Source: Hirsutella rhossiliensis
Lineage: Eukaryota > Ascomycota > Sordariomycetes > Hypocreales > Ophiocordycipitaceae
Direction of reading: 5' to 3'
DNA length: 64,000 bases
Assembly: GCF_020360975.1 (NCBI RefSeq)
Contig: NW_025408667.1
Span: forward strand, 4,464,001 to 4,528,000
Of this stretch, positions 1-11,216 are shown in pieces. The notes under the pieces are model-generated. The model was not told the DNA's origin, did no database searches, and worked only from the letters and a program-made list of their open reading frames with translations. A program made the translations under genes and the position numbers. Position 1 is the first letter of the stretch. Each line of letters begins with the position of its first letter.

Positions 1-157
1 CATGACAAGGGGCTGATGACGGGACCTCTTTGTCGGTGCGAGAACTGCTGCTGTCTTCTCACGTTGGTGCTTTGAGCGAAGACGAGTCTCCAGTAACTAT
101 ACGGATACTCACACCGAGAGACTCTTCCACGCTTATACCGTGGCAGACGGCTTCTCC

Positions 158-2466
158 ATGACATCCGCCATGGACATATGGGCTAAAATGGGACTCCAGC
201 TGCCGCCATTCCTGCAGCAGCAGCAGCAGCAACATTCTCAGCCGGGCCAATCGTTCCCTCGCTCCCCGGCCGACAACGCCTCGGCCCCCCTGAACACGTC
301 GGCCGCCGGCCCCTTTTCGCCCGGCATCATGGACACGCTCCTCGTCAGCGCCGGCCAGGCCTCGCCGCTGATGCAGCTCGTCATCTTCATCTACCGCCAG
401 CTCGGCACCCAGCTGGGCCTCGACCCCTCGCTCGTCCTCACCGTCCTCGGCGTCCTCTGGGGCCTGTTCAAGCTCGGCTCCCAGGCCTACGAGTTCGTCG
501 AGGGCCTCTTCGACCGCTACTTCCTGTGCGCCATGTACGTGTCCGAGTACGACCACATCTACGTGCAGCTCATGAAGTGGCTGTCGCACCAGAACAGCAT
601 CCGCAGCAGCCGCTTCCTCATGGCCCAGACAGTCTGGAAGAGCGCGTGGGAGGAGGAGGATGATCTGGAGCATGCGCTGTCGTGGACCGACGGCGACGCC
701 GGTGATGGCGAGCCCAAGTACCTCAACTTTTCCAACCAGGCGGCGAGATCTGTGGGTTGCGCCTCTGCCTCTGCGTGTGCTTCCCCCGTGGCTGTGGGCG
801 GCTTGCTGACGACGTGACGCGGTGGTGACGGTCGCGCAGAGCCCGAGATATGTCCCCGCCATGGGTGTCACCAGCTTCTGGCACAAGGGGACCTACTTCC
901 GTGTCTACCGCAAGAAGGAGTCGCTCGTCAACACGAGTGGCTGGGGGGGCACCAAAGACCTCGAGGAGATCAAGATATCTTGCTCTGGTCGCTCAATGGG
1001 TAAGTGGCTCGAGGCAGAGGCGATGAAGCCTCGCTTGTCGTCCATGTGCCGACCCCAACGACTGACATGTCGCGACAGAGCCCATCAAGCGCCTTCTCGC
1101 CGAGGCCAAAGCCTTTTACTACCAAGACACGTACCGCAAGACGACCATCTACCGCCCCAAGCCCAAGGAGCAGCGTCACGACAGCAGCATGTGGCAGCAG
1201 GTGGCCCGGCGTCCGGTCCGCCCCATGAGCACCGTCGTGCTCGACTCGCACGAGAAGCACAGCGTCCTGGCCGACGTCAACGACTACCTGCATCCGAGGA
1301 CCCCGAGGTGGTACGCGTCGCGCGGCATCCCCTTGCGGCGTGGCTATCTGTTCCACGGGCCGCCGGGCACGGGCAAGACGAGCTTCTCGTTTGCGCTGGC
1401 TGGCGTCTTCGGCATCGACATTTACGTCATCAGCCTGCAGGACCTCAACGTAACCGAGGAGGACCTGGCCACGTTGTTTACGAGGCTCCCGCGCCGATGC
1501 ATCGTCCTTCTCGAGGACATTGACACGGCGGGGCTTCGCCGAGACACGGACGACACGGAAACGGAAGACGCCGACGACGACGATAATGAGGCTCCCTTGA
1601 CGAATGGGGGGCGCAAAGGCAACGGACAGGCGAAGCAAGGCAAAGACAAGAAGAAAAAGAAGAAGACGACCAAGAAGAGTAAGAAGGAAGAAGAAAAGAA
1701 GGAAGATGGTGGAGAGTCCAACTCGAACGACGACGATGACACCGATGACAGCACTAGCAGCGACAGTGACAGCGACTCAGATTCCAAGAGTAAAAAGAAG
1801 TCGTCAGCGCTCTCTTCAAGCCGCAAGAGTCGGAGCCAGAAGGCGAGGAAATCGCGGAGGAGAAAGGCCGGTGGTGGCTCAAGCAGCTCCCACAAAGCCA
1901 ACGGCAAGGCTAAGGTGGGGCTGGACAGCATCTCGCTTTCAGGGCTGCTCAACGCCATCGACGGCGTTGCCTCGCACGAAGGCCGCATTCTCATCATGAC
2001 GACCAACAAGCCCGAATCGCTCGACGAGGCACTCATCCGGCCCGGGCGCGTCGACGTGCAGGTGGCATTTATGAATGCTTCGAGCACGCAAGCTGCCGAG
2101 CTGTTTCGAAGAATGTACGAGGCCTCGCGGCCAAGGCGCAAGGAGATTGCTGGATTGCTGCCGCAGCCGCCCCCTCCGGTGCTGCCCCCGTCACCATCAT
2201 CGCCGGGGCACCAGGACAAGACGTCCGAAACCAAGGCTGCGGTACCGGGCGACGAGCTGGACGTTTCAGGAGAAGAGGAACTGGTGGCCATTGCCGACGA
2301 GTTTGGGCGGCGGATCCCGGGAGACATGTTCTCGCCGGCGGAGATTCAGGGCTTCTTGCTCAAGAGGAAGCATCGTCCGCGCAAGGCGCTCGAGGACGTC
2401 GAGGGGTGGATTGCAGCGTCGATGAAGCAGAAGGAGGCCAACTCCAAGGTGTCCACGGTGCAGTGA
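158..2466 (+). CDS. BCS1-like mitochondrial AAA ATPase with a low-complexity insertion
   Basis: Three exons (introns 752-839 and 1000-1078) give 713 residues. The model starts at the first ATG of the frame; a second ATG at 170 is possible. The N-terminal half has the BCS1_N character, with a hydrophobic segment near residues 80-110. The AAA module follows, with Walker A GPPGTGKT at about 345-352 and Walker B IVLLEDIDT at about 393-401. Between Walker B and the sensor region lies an Asp/Glu/Lys/Ser-rich insertion of about 125 residues (about 403-529). The fold resumes at SLSGLLNAIDG and the arginine-finger-like region LIRPGRVDVQV. Known family role: BCS1 translocates the Rieske iron-sulfur protein during complex III assembly in the mitochondrial inner membrane. 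Fungi carry several divergent paralogs, and the insertion and length suggest a paralog rather than the canonical enzyme. Confidence 0.9.
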
Positions 2467-3291
2467 GGAGAGGCTCGGAAATGCCCAGGGCGCCTGTTGT
2501 TGAGTAGGGATGCGCATCCACCGCATGAGCGCGGGCGGGAAGCGACTGAATATCCTCAAGAGAAGACTTGAAGACGGAGGAGCGCATGTCTGCCGAGAAG
2601 CCAGAACCGTGGCTGTAAAGGCCTATGTCCGCATGAGAACGAGTAATGCGAGGGCGAGGGCAGTGAGAAGCAGCTAGACGGCCTGAACAAGACAAGAGAC
2701 TGCTGATTTGATCATCTTGAGCACGATCCAAGAGTTCTGTGTTTTTCATCCCGGTTTTCCTGCCAGGATAGTGCTCCAAGCCATGGTGATGGCGTCCCGA
2801 AGACAGTCCGGCACACCACAGGGGAAGAAAAATATTCAAGTCATGACTTGTCCGACAAGGAAGCGATGTATATCGAGAGACGGGCCCGAGGTACTGTTGA
2901 AGAGCGTCTGCCCACCCGTCTGGTTTGTAATTGCACAGATGATGGGGATGTGACAAGTTGAGGAGGAAGTGCTTGGGCCCACCAGACACGTGCTTAAGTA
3001 AGTATCTAGTACAACCCCAGGGCCTCGAGTTCCGCGATTGGTTTAGAAGCTGCCTCGTACCCGGGACTTGCCATTTCATGACCACCAGTGATAGAATCTC
3101 TTGGATTCAACCTCACGCCTCCTCATCACCAAACTCCCCATTACCTCGCTCCCAGGCAGCCCTCGCGGTGGGGCAGACGGGGGACAAGGTAGAGTCAGCG
3201 CACGCCCAGATGCGAGCAACGCAAACTCACAACACCACCAAGCGCCCGACTTCGTATTCCCGCTCAAACCGCATCCCCCTCTCGCCCGACC
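2467..3291. other. Intergenic, no gene seen
   Basis: This is the 3' flank of the BCS1-like gene and the upstream region of the Trs31 gene. A 241-codon antisense frame crosses it but has no family resemblance and runs into the coding end of the BCS1-like gene. I see no repeat or RNA gene. Confidence 0.6.
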
Positions 3292-4014
3292 ATGGCGAAC
3301 CTCCCGCCTGTCATCGGCCCCAGCGCGCCCGCCAGCAAGGACTCGTCCGGGCTGCGCGTCCCGAGCAACGGCAAGACCATCTACCACCGGCCCCTCAACC
3401 GCTCCAAGACGGCCGAGCTGAGCCAGGCGAGCTTCGCCTACCTGTTTGGCGAGATGGTGACGTACGCCCAGCGCCGCGTCAAGGGCATTCAAGAACTCGA
3501 GCAGCGGTGAGTCTCTCCGTTTCCCCGGTCCAGCCCATCGAGACGAATGACTAAACGGTGGAGTGGAAACAGGCTCAACCTCCAAGGCTATCCCATCGGC
3601 GTCAAGCTCCTCGACCTGCTCCTCTACCGCGAACCGCCCCGGTCACAGCTCCGGCCCCTCACAATCGTCTCCCTCCTCCATTTCATCAAGCAAAACGTCT
3701 GGCAGCACCTCTTTGGGCGCCAGGCTGACCGCCTCGAGAAGTCAAATAACCCAGACACGCCCGACGAGTACATGATTATCGACAATGAGCCCCTCGTCAA
3801 CCGCTACATCAGCGTCCCGCGCGAGATGAGCCAGCTCAACTGCGCAGCCTTTATCGCCGGCGTCATCGAGGGCGTGTGCGACGGCGCAGACTTTCCCGCC
3901 CGCGTGACGGCACATACCGTCGGCGAGGGCGACATGTGGCCCGGCAAGACGGTCTTTCTCGTCAAGTTCCGTGGTGAGGTGGTGGAGCGGGAAGCCTTTA
4001 TGGGCAAGGGCTGA
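3292..4014 (+). CDS. TRS31: TRAPP complex subunit Trs31 (TRAPPC5, Bet3 family)
   Basis: Two exons (intron 3507-3572, 66 bp) encode 218 residues. The start ATG follows CGACC. After a short Pro/Ser-rich leader come the Trs31 hallmarks: KTAELSQASFAYLFGEMV, then GYPIGVKLLDLLLYRE after the intron, HFIKQNVWQHLFGRQAD, and the C-terminal core with LNCAAFIAGVIEGVCDGADFP and TVFLVKF. The length fits fungal Trs31. Family knowledge: this is a Bet3-fold core subunit of the TRAPP tethering complex and Rab exchange factor acting on ER-to-Golgi and later Golgi traffic. Neighbours are unrelated. Confidence 0.93.
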
Positions 4015-4599
4015 GTCTCCACCCGACGACAGAGAAGGTCAAGACGAAGACGACCGACACGTGGCATGGATACCATTGTAGGCATGGGCATGAAATTGGG
4101 ACACTTGGGCATGGTGTTGCTGGAGTTTGGGGCGTTTGCTGGACAGGGCGCACTACGGTGAGTGCGTGCCGAACACTCTAGCGAGGTTTATCGCGAGGCA
4201 AAGGAAGAGAGGTCACTCCGCACAATCTTGGGCTCAATGCAAAATGAGGCATACTGTATAAAGACAATGGTTCTTGTGCAGCCGTCTGGTCATGGCTCGC
4301 AAGTCTCTCTCCATGGCGAGGTAGACTTTACGCTGCCCAACTCATCCCCCTGAATTCGGTGGGAAACAAATGCAATCTTTCATTGACAGGGCGTGGCAAA
4401 ACATGAGATGGATTACGTTGTCATGAAGAATGAAAGCAGAACACCGTGCCGTTCATAAACGCCTCCAGAAAAACACAGACTCCCATGACGCCTGTGACCA
4501 CGCATGAAGCCACGAGCAAACTCCCGTCTTCACATCTACAAACGGGGCCAGAAGCAAAAGCAAAAGGTTAAGAGAGACAACCAAAGATAAAGGGGCGCA
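4015..4599. other. Convergent 3' flanks, no gene seen
   Basis: This lies between the stop of the Trs31 gene and the stop of the minus-strand unknown gene. It probably holds the two 3' UTRs. Short frames here are unremarkable. Confidence 0.55.
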
Positions 4600-5486
4600 T
4601 CACCGCGGCAGCCGGGTCGCTCCTCGTCCACTCCCCCCCGCGACTGCGGCAGGGGTGCGGGCGCCGGGGCCGGGTCCCTTGGTCATGAGGTCTGCGAGGC
4701 CAAGGTCCTTCCACACGGGCTCCTTGACCTTTTGGGTGGCGCGCTGGATGCCAAAGGCGGCGTGCTGGTCAGGGACCACGTCATCCTCGTCCTCCGGGTT
4801 GATAGGCTGGTGCTGGGGCGGGACGTAGATGTCGTCCGGGGGCAGCCTGTCCTTGCAAAAGTCGTCGAAGAGGTCGGCGTCGCCGGAGCGGTGCATGTGG
4901 ATGTGGGTAAAGGAGGAATCTTTGTTCTAGGCAAGGGGGAGACAGCAAGAATTAGCTCAATGCCGGAGGGTGTGTATCAAGCATTTCATTCGTTCGTTCA
5001 TGCAAGGATGATTCTAAGGTGAGGGGAAGGCGCGACGAGATAGACAAAGCGCCAACGGGGGACAGGAGGTGAAGCTCCATGATGCCGGGGCCAAGAGATG
5101 GAGGATGATTCGCGTACCATGACTGCGTCGACAGCTTCACGACGTATCTGCCTGTTTGTTTGTTTGTTTGTTTTGGAGGATGCCTTCAGTGCAGAGGGTC
5201 TGATCAGATATGTTCATGAGTAGACTTCAGGGGCTGTGTCCGAGCCTAGCACAAGCCGGCGGATTCAATAGTAGCAGGATTCGTTACAGGATGAAAATGC
5301 GAGAGATGATGGATTGCCGAGTCGAGGTCAGACGGTGATGGAGGCAAGCTGTCTGGGCCCAGTACGTACCTCAAGCTTCCACGCTTGGATTACATCAGCA
5401 GGGCAGCCTGGTGTCAAATTGCTAGACAGCACGTGAGACTTTTGAACCTCATCTGGCCCCATCATCTCGAGCAACAGATTGCTCAT
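4600..5486 (-). CDS. Unrecognised 157-residue protein, three exons
   Basis: I assembled this model by hand. Exon 1 is 5486-5370 (39 codons, ACC before the ATG), exon 2 is 5147-5118 (10 codons), and exon 3 is 4926-4600; introns are 5148-5369 and 4927-5117. All joins are in phase 0 with GT-AG ends (donor GTACGT for intron 1, GTACGC for intron 2). The product begins MSNLLLEMMGPDEVQKS and has an acidic, Pro-rich middle (PPDDIYVPPQ, PEDEDDVVPDQ) and a Gly/Arg-rich tail. There is no signal peptide or membrane segment. I do not recognise a family. Support comes from three frames joining cleanly; the two introns are long for this window, so the N-terminal half is less certain than exon 3. Confidence 0.5.
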
Positions 5487-6306
5487 GGTCAACACGCCCT
5501 GATCACTCGTGTGATGCCATCTTGACTACCAATCCGTCCATGAGAAAGTCTTCTCGACCTGCCAGGCGGTTTGTCATGGTTGCGGCGACCTCTCAACAGC
5601 AACAGATTGGCATAAAGCTCCCGGTGGCTCTTCGGACCAGACACGCCACGCCGGCCACACGGAGCGACGATCAGTTTTGGATGTGAGCCTCATCTCAGGT
5701 GCCCCATATTCCACGGCATTTTACAAAGAGAGACGAGACGAGACGAGGCTTAACGTGCTGCAGCCAATGGAAACCAGTCAAAATGTCATGGGCGTCACGA
5801 TACGAATCCCAGCTTGTTGGCTCATCCCTCGGGGCTCCCCAGACACGGCTCCACTCATCAGGCCACTATCTGCTGTTCCGCTGGCCTGCTGACGAACTCG
5901 ACGCCTGATATTGATGTCAAAACACACCTAGACCATCCACGCCACCAGCCACGCCAGCTCTAGTGTGTGCTTGAATGCGAGGACCATCATCCCACTCCAA
6001 ACAAATGGAGCATGGCAAAGACGAGATGGAGCGGATAAATATCTCATCGGAAAGAGCAGCAGCCCCCGTAGCTACGACTCATTCCCTCGCCTTGCATCCC
6101 GCCGCTTGCTTCGTGGTATTGACAATCGCCGTGACCCGTCTCATCGCAAAGCACCCTGCTTCCTCGGTCAGCCAGTCCAACAGTGAGCGCGTGCGGCCAT
6201 CGAAGCATTTGACGTCGAACCTGCCGTCTACCACCGATTGTCATTCCTATTTGGCACGGACAGAGGCTGCAACAAGATCGAAAAGCAACCAACTCCCCCG
6301 GTCGTC
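5487..6306. promoter_or_regulatory. Divergent intergenic region
   Basis: About 820 bp separates the minus-strand unknown gene (start 5486) from the plus-strand protoglobin gene (start 6307). It must hold both promoters. I see no clear TATA box and no supported coding sequence. Confidence 0.45.
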
Positions 6307-7281
6307 ATGGCGTCTCCGAGACCCATGAAGCACATCCCGCGCCAGGATCTATACACAAATCTCGAGGCCCGGATTCTCTATCTACACTCATTCCTCGACT
6401 TTTCCAGCCGTGCGCGACTCCCTCTACCCAACTCATTCTTGTGGCTGACCGTCTGACCTCGGGAACCTGCATAGGCGACATCGAGGCCTTGATAACCGGC
6501 GCCAAATATGTCAAGGCCCTGATCCCGGCTATTGTCAACATCGTCTACAAGAAGCTGCTGCAGTACGACATCACCGCCCGCGCCTTCACCACTCGGAGCA
6601 CATCGTTCGAGGGCCCCGTCGATGAAATGCCCGACGAGAACAGTCCGCAGATTCTCCACCGCAAAATGTTTCTGCGGGCCTACCTGAACAAACTGTGCTC
6701 CGATCCGAGCAAGATGGAGTTTTGGGAGTACCTAGACAAGGTCGGGTAAGTGGAATCGCTGCGCCCGGCGGTTCCCTCGAGATGGCTTCTTTGTCGCGCA
6801 TGTGTAATGCAAAGTGCTGATGAGGCGTAGCATGATGCACGTCGGTCTCGGCCGCAAGCATCCCCTGCACGTCGAGTACGTGCACCTGGGCGCCTGTCTC
6901 GGCTTCATCCAGGACATCATGACCGAAGCAATCCTATCCCACCCTCGACTGCACTTGCAGCGCAAGACGGCGCTCGTAAAGGCCCTCAACAAGGTGATAT
7001 GGATCCAAAACGATCTCATGGCCAAATGGCACGTCAGAGATGGCGCCGAATTCGACACGGGGGACTCGGACATTGAAGTCGAACGCGAAGGGTATCTGCA
7101 CGGTAAGAAGATTCTTAGCGAGGGTTTGGAAGATAAGGCAGATATCGCAGGCCCTAGCGTCGGCAGCGGAGGCGCAGCGCCTCGCGACGGCATCTGTCCG
7201 TTTTCCGGCGCAAGCATAGTCGAGCCAGCCGTCCCCACGGAGGCGATGGAGTCTGTGGGAATAAACAATGTCAAGACATGA
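6307..7281 (+). CDS. Protoglobin-domain (globin-sensor) protein
   Basis: Three exons (introns 6410-6474 and 6746-6830) encode 274 residues. The start ATG is followed by ASPRPMKHIPRQDLYTNLEA. Residues about 8-200 match the fungal protoglobin/globin-sensor family: YLHSFLDFSSRDIEALITG, a long helical stretch, then WEYLDKVGMMHVGLGRKH and HLGACLGFIQDIMTEA. By pattern with bacterial globin-coupled sensors (the H..(R)IGL stretch of HemAT), His128 in MMHVGLG is the likely proximal heme ligand; this is inference. The tail after about residue 200 is low complexity, and no methyl-accepting or cyclase output domain is attached. The role in fungi is not established; oxygen or redox sensing is possible. 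Confidence 0.85.
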
Positions 7282-8802
7282 CGGGTCGAACCGAGCTTGT
7301 TAGTCGCTCCGCCAATTCAAAAACACCTTTCACGACTCTGCGTACCGAGGTTTCAAGGCGGAAATTGTGTCCAGTCTGCATATACGAGCCCTCAAGCGCA
7401 TCGACTTCACGTCTTCGTAGCCGAGACTCACTCGTCTTGGCGTTAATCCTCACGTGTCATTTATCGGATCATCCTCGTGCTGCAGGAGTGTTGGTGTAGT
7501 AACATTTTGACTGCAGCGCATTCCCGCCCGCGATGTGCGAGCCAGATGCAGAGTATACTGGACGCGAATCAGCTACACGTCACTCCATGGCTCTTCACGG
7601 GAGCATGAAGCTGGTCCATTGGATGAAATAGGACCATGCACCTTGTCCAAGTCCTGGGCATATTGGGGCCAAGTTGAGACTCCTAGCTGCGCGTCAAAAC
7701 GGACACGTCCTCACCGTGCCACGTCGTGCCGTGCCATGGGTGGCCCCCTTGTGGTGGACGGCCAGACAGAAGTTGGGAACCGTTTCTAGGGCATTATGCA
7801 TGACGGTAAGCATGCTTTGTTGCACGACGATGTTATGAACTGCAGCTGAGCAGCGGCTATGCCGAGAAGATCCAGGATTGCATCTGACGCCCAAGTCGAG
7901 ACCCCGCCTCCCGGGATGCTGAACTTTGCGGGAGGGCCGGTGCAACCCTCTACCCGTGTCGGTGAGACGCCGAGATTCGCCCACTGCCTCTGCTTGCGCA
8001 TGCTTCAGGAACATGCCGGCGGCGGCGCAGCGCTCGACCAATTGGCCGTGCCCATTTCGACAGCCAGCGAGGGGAGCTGTGGTTGCCTGCCGCGCCGTCC
8101 TCGGGTATGTTCGCTCTTTGGTCGGGATGACTCAGCTGACGGGGGAGCTCATCAACTCATCCATGCTTCGGTCGTGGACGATCACCACGGCCGGGCAGGC
8201 AGGCAACGCGATGGATGTATGGCCGCAAGTGACACGGCGGCGGCACGACTGCTGCGGCGTGGAAGTGGAGGAAGCAAACGAGGGAAGAAGGAAAGTGAAC
8301 AGACAAGGGAAAGATGCGAGGGGCTCACGTAAGTTTCTCTCCGTCTGCCTCGAGACAGCGGAAGGTCCGAGCGGAGCGGAGGATCTGCAGCGGGCGGCGG
8401 GACAGGGCCGAACTCAGTGCCGATGATCCGGAGAAGCGCGCCCCACCAGATCGGCACGAGCCGAGGAGTGGGGACCGGGAGCAAGAGCCGAGTCAGCCGG
8501 CTACACGGAGACGGAGATGCAGGAGACTGGCCGAAAGAGGACACGAGAAAAGAAAGAAATAAAGGTACAGGGGGATCGCCCTTCGTCTCTCTGCCTTCTA
8601 GCAACCTTGTCGCCGTGGCTGATGCATCGACCAGGCGGCAATGCTCGGACATTCACCGAGACGACGCCGCAAGCAACACCGCACAAGGACTGACAGCTTC
8701 CGCCCCCCGAGCTTGATCCGAGGCTAAAAAGGGCACCTTTGGCCCAAAAGAGCTTGACCGGACCCCCCCCCCCCCGGGCAGCCGGTCTCGGGGACGTGTG
8801 CG

Positions 8803-8810
8803 TGACGTCA
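8803..8810. promoter_or_regulatory. CRE-like palindrome TGACGTCA
   Basis: A perfect 8-bp ATF/CREB consensus palindrome lies about 355 bp upstream of the oxalate decarboxylase start. In fungi such sites are bound by ATF/CREB-type bZIP factors (Atf1/AtfA). Function here is inferred only from position. Confidence 0.35.
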
Positions 8811-9040
8811 AGCAATGTCGTGCGGCAGCCCCATGGGCCGGTGTAGGCATAGTGTGCCGTCCAGTCTCCGTCTGCTTGTTGGCTTCTCTCAGTGACGCCT
8901 TGGGAGTGAAGCAGAGCTGCTCGTACACCTGGATAGGCGTGCTGAGCTTTCTCTTCGGGTAGCTCGGCAGCGGCTATTTGATGAATCGTTCCGGCCGTGG
9001 GCAACGAGCTGCGAGTCGTTCTGGATGGGGTGAGGTTTGT

Positions 9041-9049
9041 TATAAAAGG
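9041..9049 (+). promoter_or_regulatory. TATA box of the oxalate decarboxylase gene
   Basis: TATAAAAGG lies 125 bp before the start codon, a normal fungal distance. It is the clearest TATA element in the window and fits an inducible gene. Confidence 0.55.
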
Positions 9050-9165
9050 GGAAGGGGGACCCGGCGGGTTGAAACTTTTCGTCATCGTGGATGCCTAAGA
9101 CTATTCTTACTCGCACCATTTACTGTGTATAGCAACCTCGCAGCCACCCAGCCGGGCAAGAAAAG

Positions 9166-10735
9166 ATGCAGCTCACCCTCTCCAAGACCGCGGCGGCCGG
9201 GCTGTTGCTGCCCGCCATACTAGTCGCAGCGGCGCCGCAGTGAGTCCCACGATGTCTCCCCTCTTCCTCTGTAGATGAGGAAGCCGCAGGAAAACCCTCC
9301 CGCGACTAACACCAAAGACAGGATGAAATACGGCGAAAACACCGGCCCCGTCGGCGGCGTCAGCCCGCCCATCCCCAAGGTCACAGCCCCGTCCGGCAGC
9401 CTGCGCGGGGGCAGCGACCTGCAGGGCGGCAACGCGCCGGTGGCGGACGTCGACGCCGGGGACGCCGAAGTGCCGGACCCGCAGCTCGTCAACGGGCAAG
9501 ACGCCGACGCGGACCTCGGGCTGTACCTCAACTTCAACGGGGTCAAGCGGCCGCAGCCGATCCGCGGCGACTACGGGTCGAGCGACGCGGGCCCGCGCAC
9601 GTTTGAGTACGAGAAGCTCAACCCGGACCTCTTTGCGCCGCCCGGCACGGACAAGGGCGGCGTGCCCAACGCCAAGTGGCCGCTGGGCCTGTCGCACAAC
9701 CGGCCGGGGTACCGCGGGCGGGCGGGCTGGGCGCGGCAGCAGAACACGGCGGTGCTGCCCAACGCCAAGAAGATGGCGGGCGTCGACATGAAGCTCGCGC
9801 CGCACGCGTACCGCGAGCTGCACTGGCACACGGCGGGCGAGTGGGCGCTGGTGCTCAAGGGGTGCGTGCGCGTGGCGGCCGTCAACGACGAGAACCAGTC
9901 CTTCACCGACGACGTGTGCGAGGGCGACGTGTGGTTCTTCCCGCCGGGGATCCCGCACTCGATCCAGGCCTTTGACCGGGGCGTCGAGTTCCTCCTCGTC
10001 TTCGACCAGGGCGACTTTGACGAGAACGGCACCTTTCTCGTCTCGCAGATGTTTGCCCGCACGCCGCGCGAGGTGCTGTCCAAGAACATGCAGGCCGACG
10101 TCGACGCCTTCAAGGACCTGCCCAAGGACGAGCTGTACATCTTCAACGGCACGCCGCAGCCCAAGGACATCCACGAGCAGAACACGACGGCCCCCGGCGG
10201 CTTCCTCTCGGGCAACGGCTCCTACACGTACCACTGGTCGCGCCAGGAGGCCTACAGGGTGCCCGGCGGCTCCGTCAAGATCCTCGACCCGACCAGCTTC
10301 CCCGTCGCCGCCATGTTCTCGGCCGCCCTCGTCACCGTCGAGCCGGGCGCCATGCGCGAGATGCACTGGCACACCACGTCGGACGAGTGGGACTACTTCC
10401 TGCAGGGCTCCGGGCGCGCAACCATCTACGTGGCCCCGGACGCCGGCCGCACCTTTGACTTCACCGCCGGCGACGTCGGCTACATCTCGCAGGCCGACGC
10501 CCACTACATCGAGAACACGGGCACCGAGGACCTCGTCTTCCTCGAGGTCCTCCAGGCGCCCAAGTTCTCCGACATCTCCGTCGCCCAGTGGCTGGCCCTG
10601 ACGCCCAAGCAGACCGTCGTCGACCACCTCAAGCTGCCGGACAAGGTCGTCGACAACCTGCCCAAGCAAAAGACGATTCTCAAGACGGGCAACACCAACC
10701 TGACGGCTCTCGCCGGCGGCGGCAAGGCATACTGA
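9166..10735 (+). CDS. Secreted bicupin oxalate decarboxylase
   Basis: Two exons (intron 9240-9321) encode 495 residues. Exon 1 is almost exactly a signal peptide (MQLTLSKTAAAGLLLPAILV), so the product should be secreted. The mature part is a double cupin. Domain 1 has the metal ligands of ELHWHTAGEW (His192, His194, Glu198) and His237. Domain 2 has EMHWHTTSDEW (His373, His375, Glu380) and His419. A lid-like DENGT segment follows FDQGDF in domain 1, where bacterial OxdC has SENST; the retained glutamate favours decarboxylase over oxidase activity. Reaction by family: manganese-dependent oxalate to formate plus CO2. Fungal homologs limit oxalate or acid outside the cell. Confidence 0.93.
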
Positions 10736-11216
10736 TTCTTGTCTTTGCAATGAAACACGGGAGGTTTGTTTGTGCTGGGGCATGAAAGGGGAGGAGGGGG
10801 CAGAGCCGCGTTCGGGGTTCGAGGGACAATGGGCGTCGCGTACGGGCATGAAAAAGCGTTTGGGCCTTGACTTTGGGCCTTGACTTTGGGCCTTGACAAG
10901 TTCTTTTGTTGATGTGGGTGCTTCTCATTGTAATGAGCGATATGAGTATGTAAATGAACGGCACCTGGGCTGCTTTGCCCCCCCCAATGGCATTATAGGT
11001 GTTCCTTGTGCGTCTCCTGCGGCCCTGGCGACCGATAGTCAAGGAGGTTCCCTAATCCTTCGTCTCGATATTCTGCCAATCTCATCTCTTCGTGTCCTGT
11101 GCTCTTCGCTTCCTCCTCCTGCCAAACATGTTCCTTTTGCGTTGCAAAACGCTGCCCGTGCCGTGTCTGTCCTGACTCCATCATCATTCACAGTCCGCCC
11201 CTGACCGCTTTTTCAA
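10736..11216. other. Convergent 3' flanks with a short tandem repeat
   Basis: This lies between the oxalate decarboxylase stop and the stop of the minus-strand RING gene. Apart from the repeat at 10859-10897 nothing coding is supported. Confidence 0.5.
10859..10897. repeat. 13-bp unit repeated three times
   Basis: The unit TTTGGGCCTTGAC occurs three times in a row without mismatch, just 3' of the oxalate decarboxylase gene, probably within or near its 3' UTR. Confidence 0.9.

Larger units (their letters stand above)
7282..9165. other. Long intergenic region upstream of oxalate decarboxylase
   Basis: About 1.9 kb with no supportable gene. Frames of up to 156-166 codons occur on both strands (for example 7926-8426 and 8182-8652) but are arginine/serine-rich with no family features. 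It contains a 13-base C run at 8763-8775, a palindromic TGACGTCA at 8803-8810 and a TATA-like box at 9041. It is probably an extended promoter. Confidence 0.5.

Noticed and set aside
9173..10849. 558-codon open frame on the minus strand
   Set aside because: Antisense to the oxalate decarboxylase, same cause; no start context or domain.
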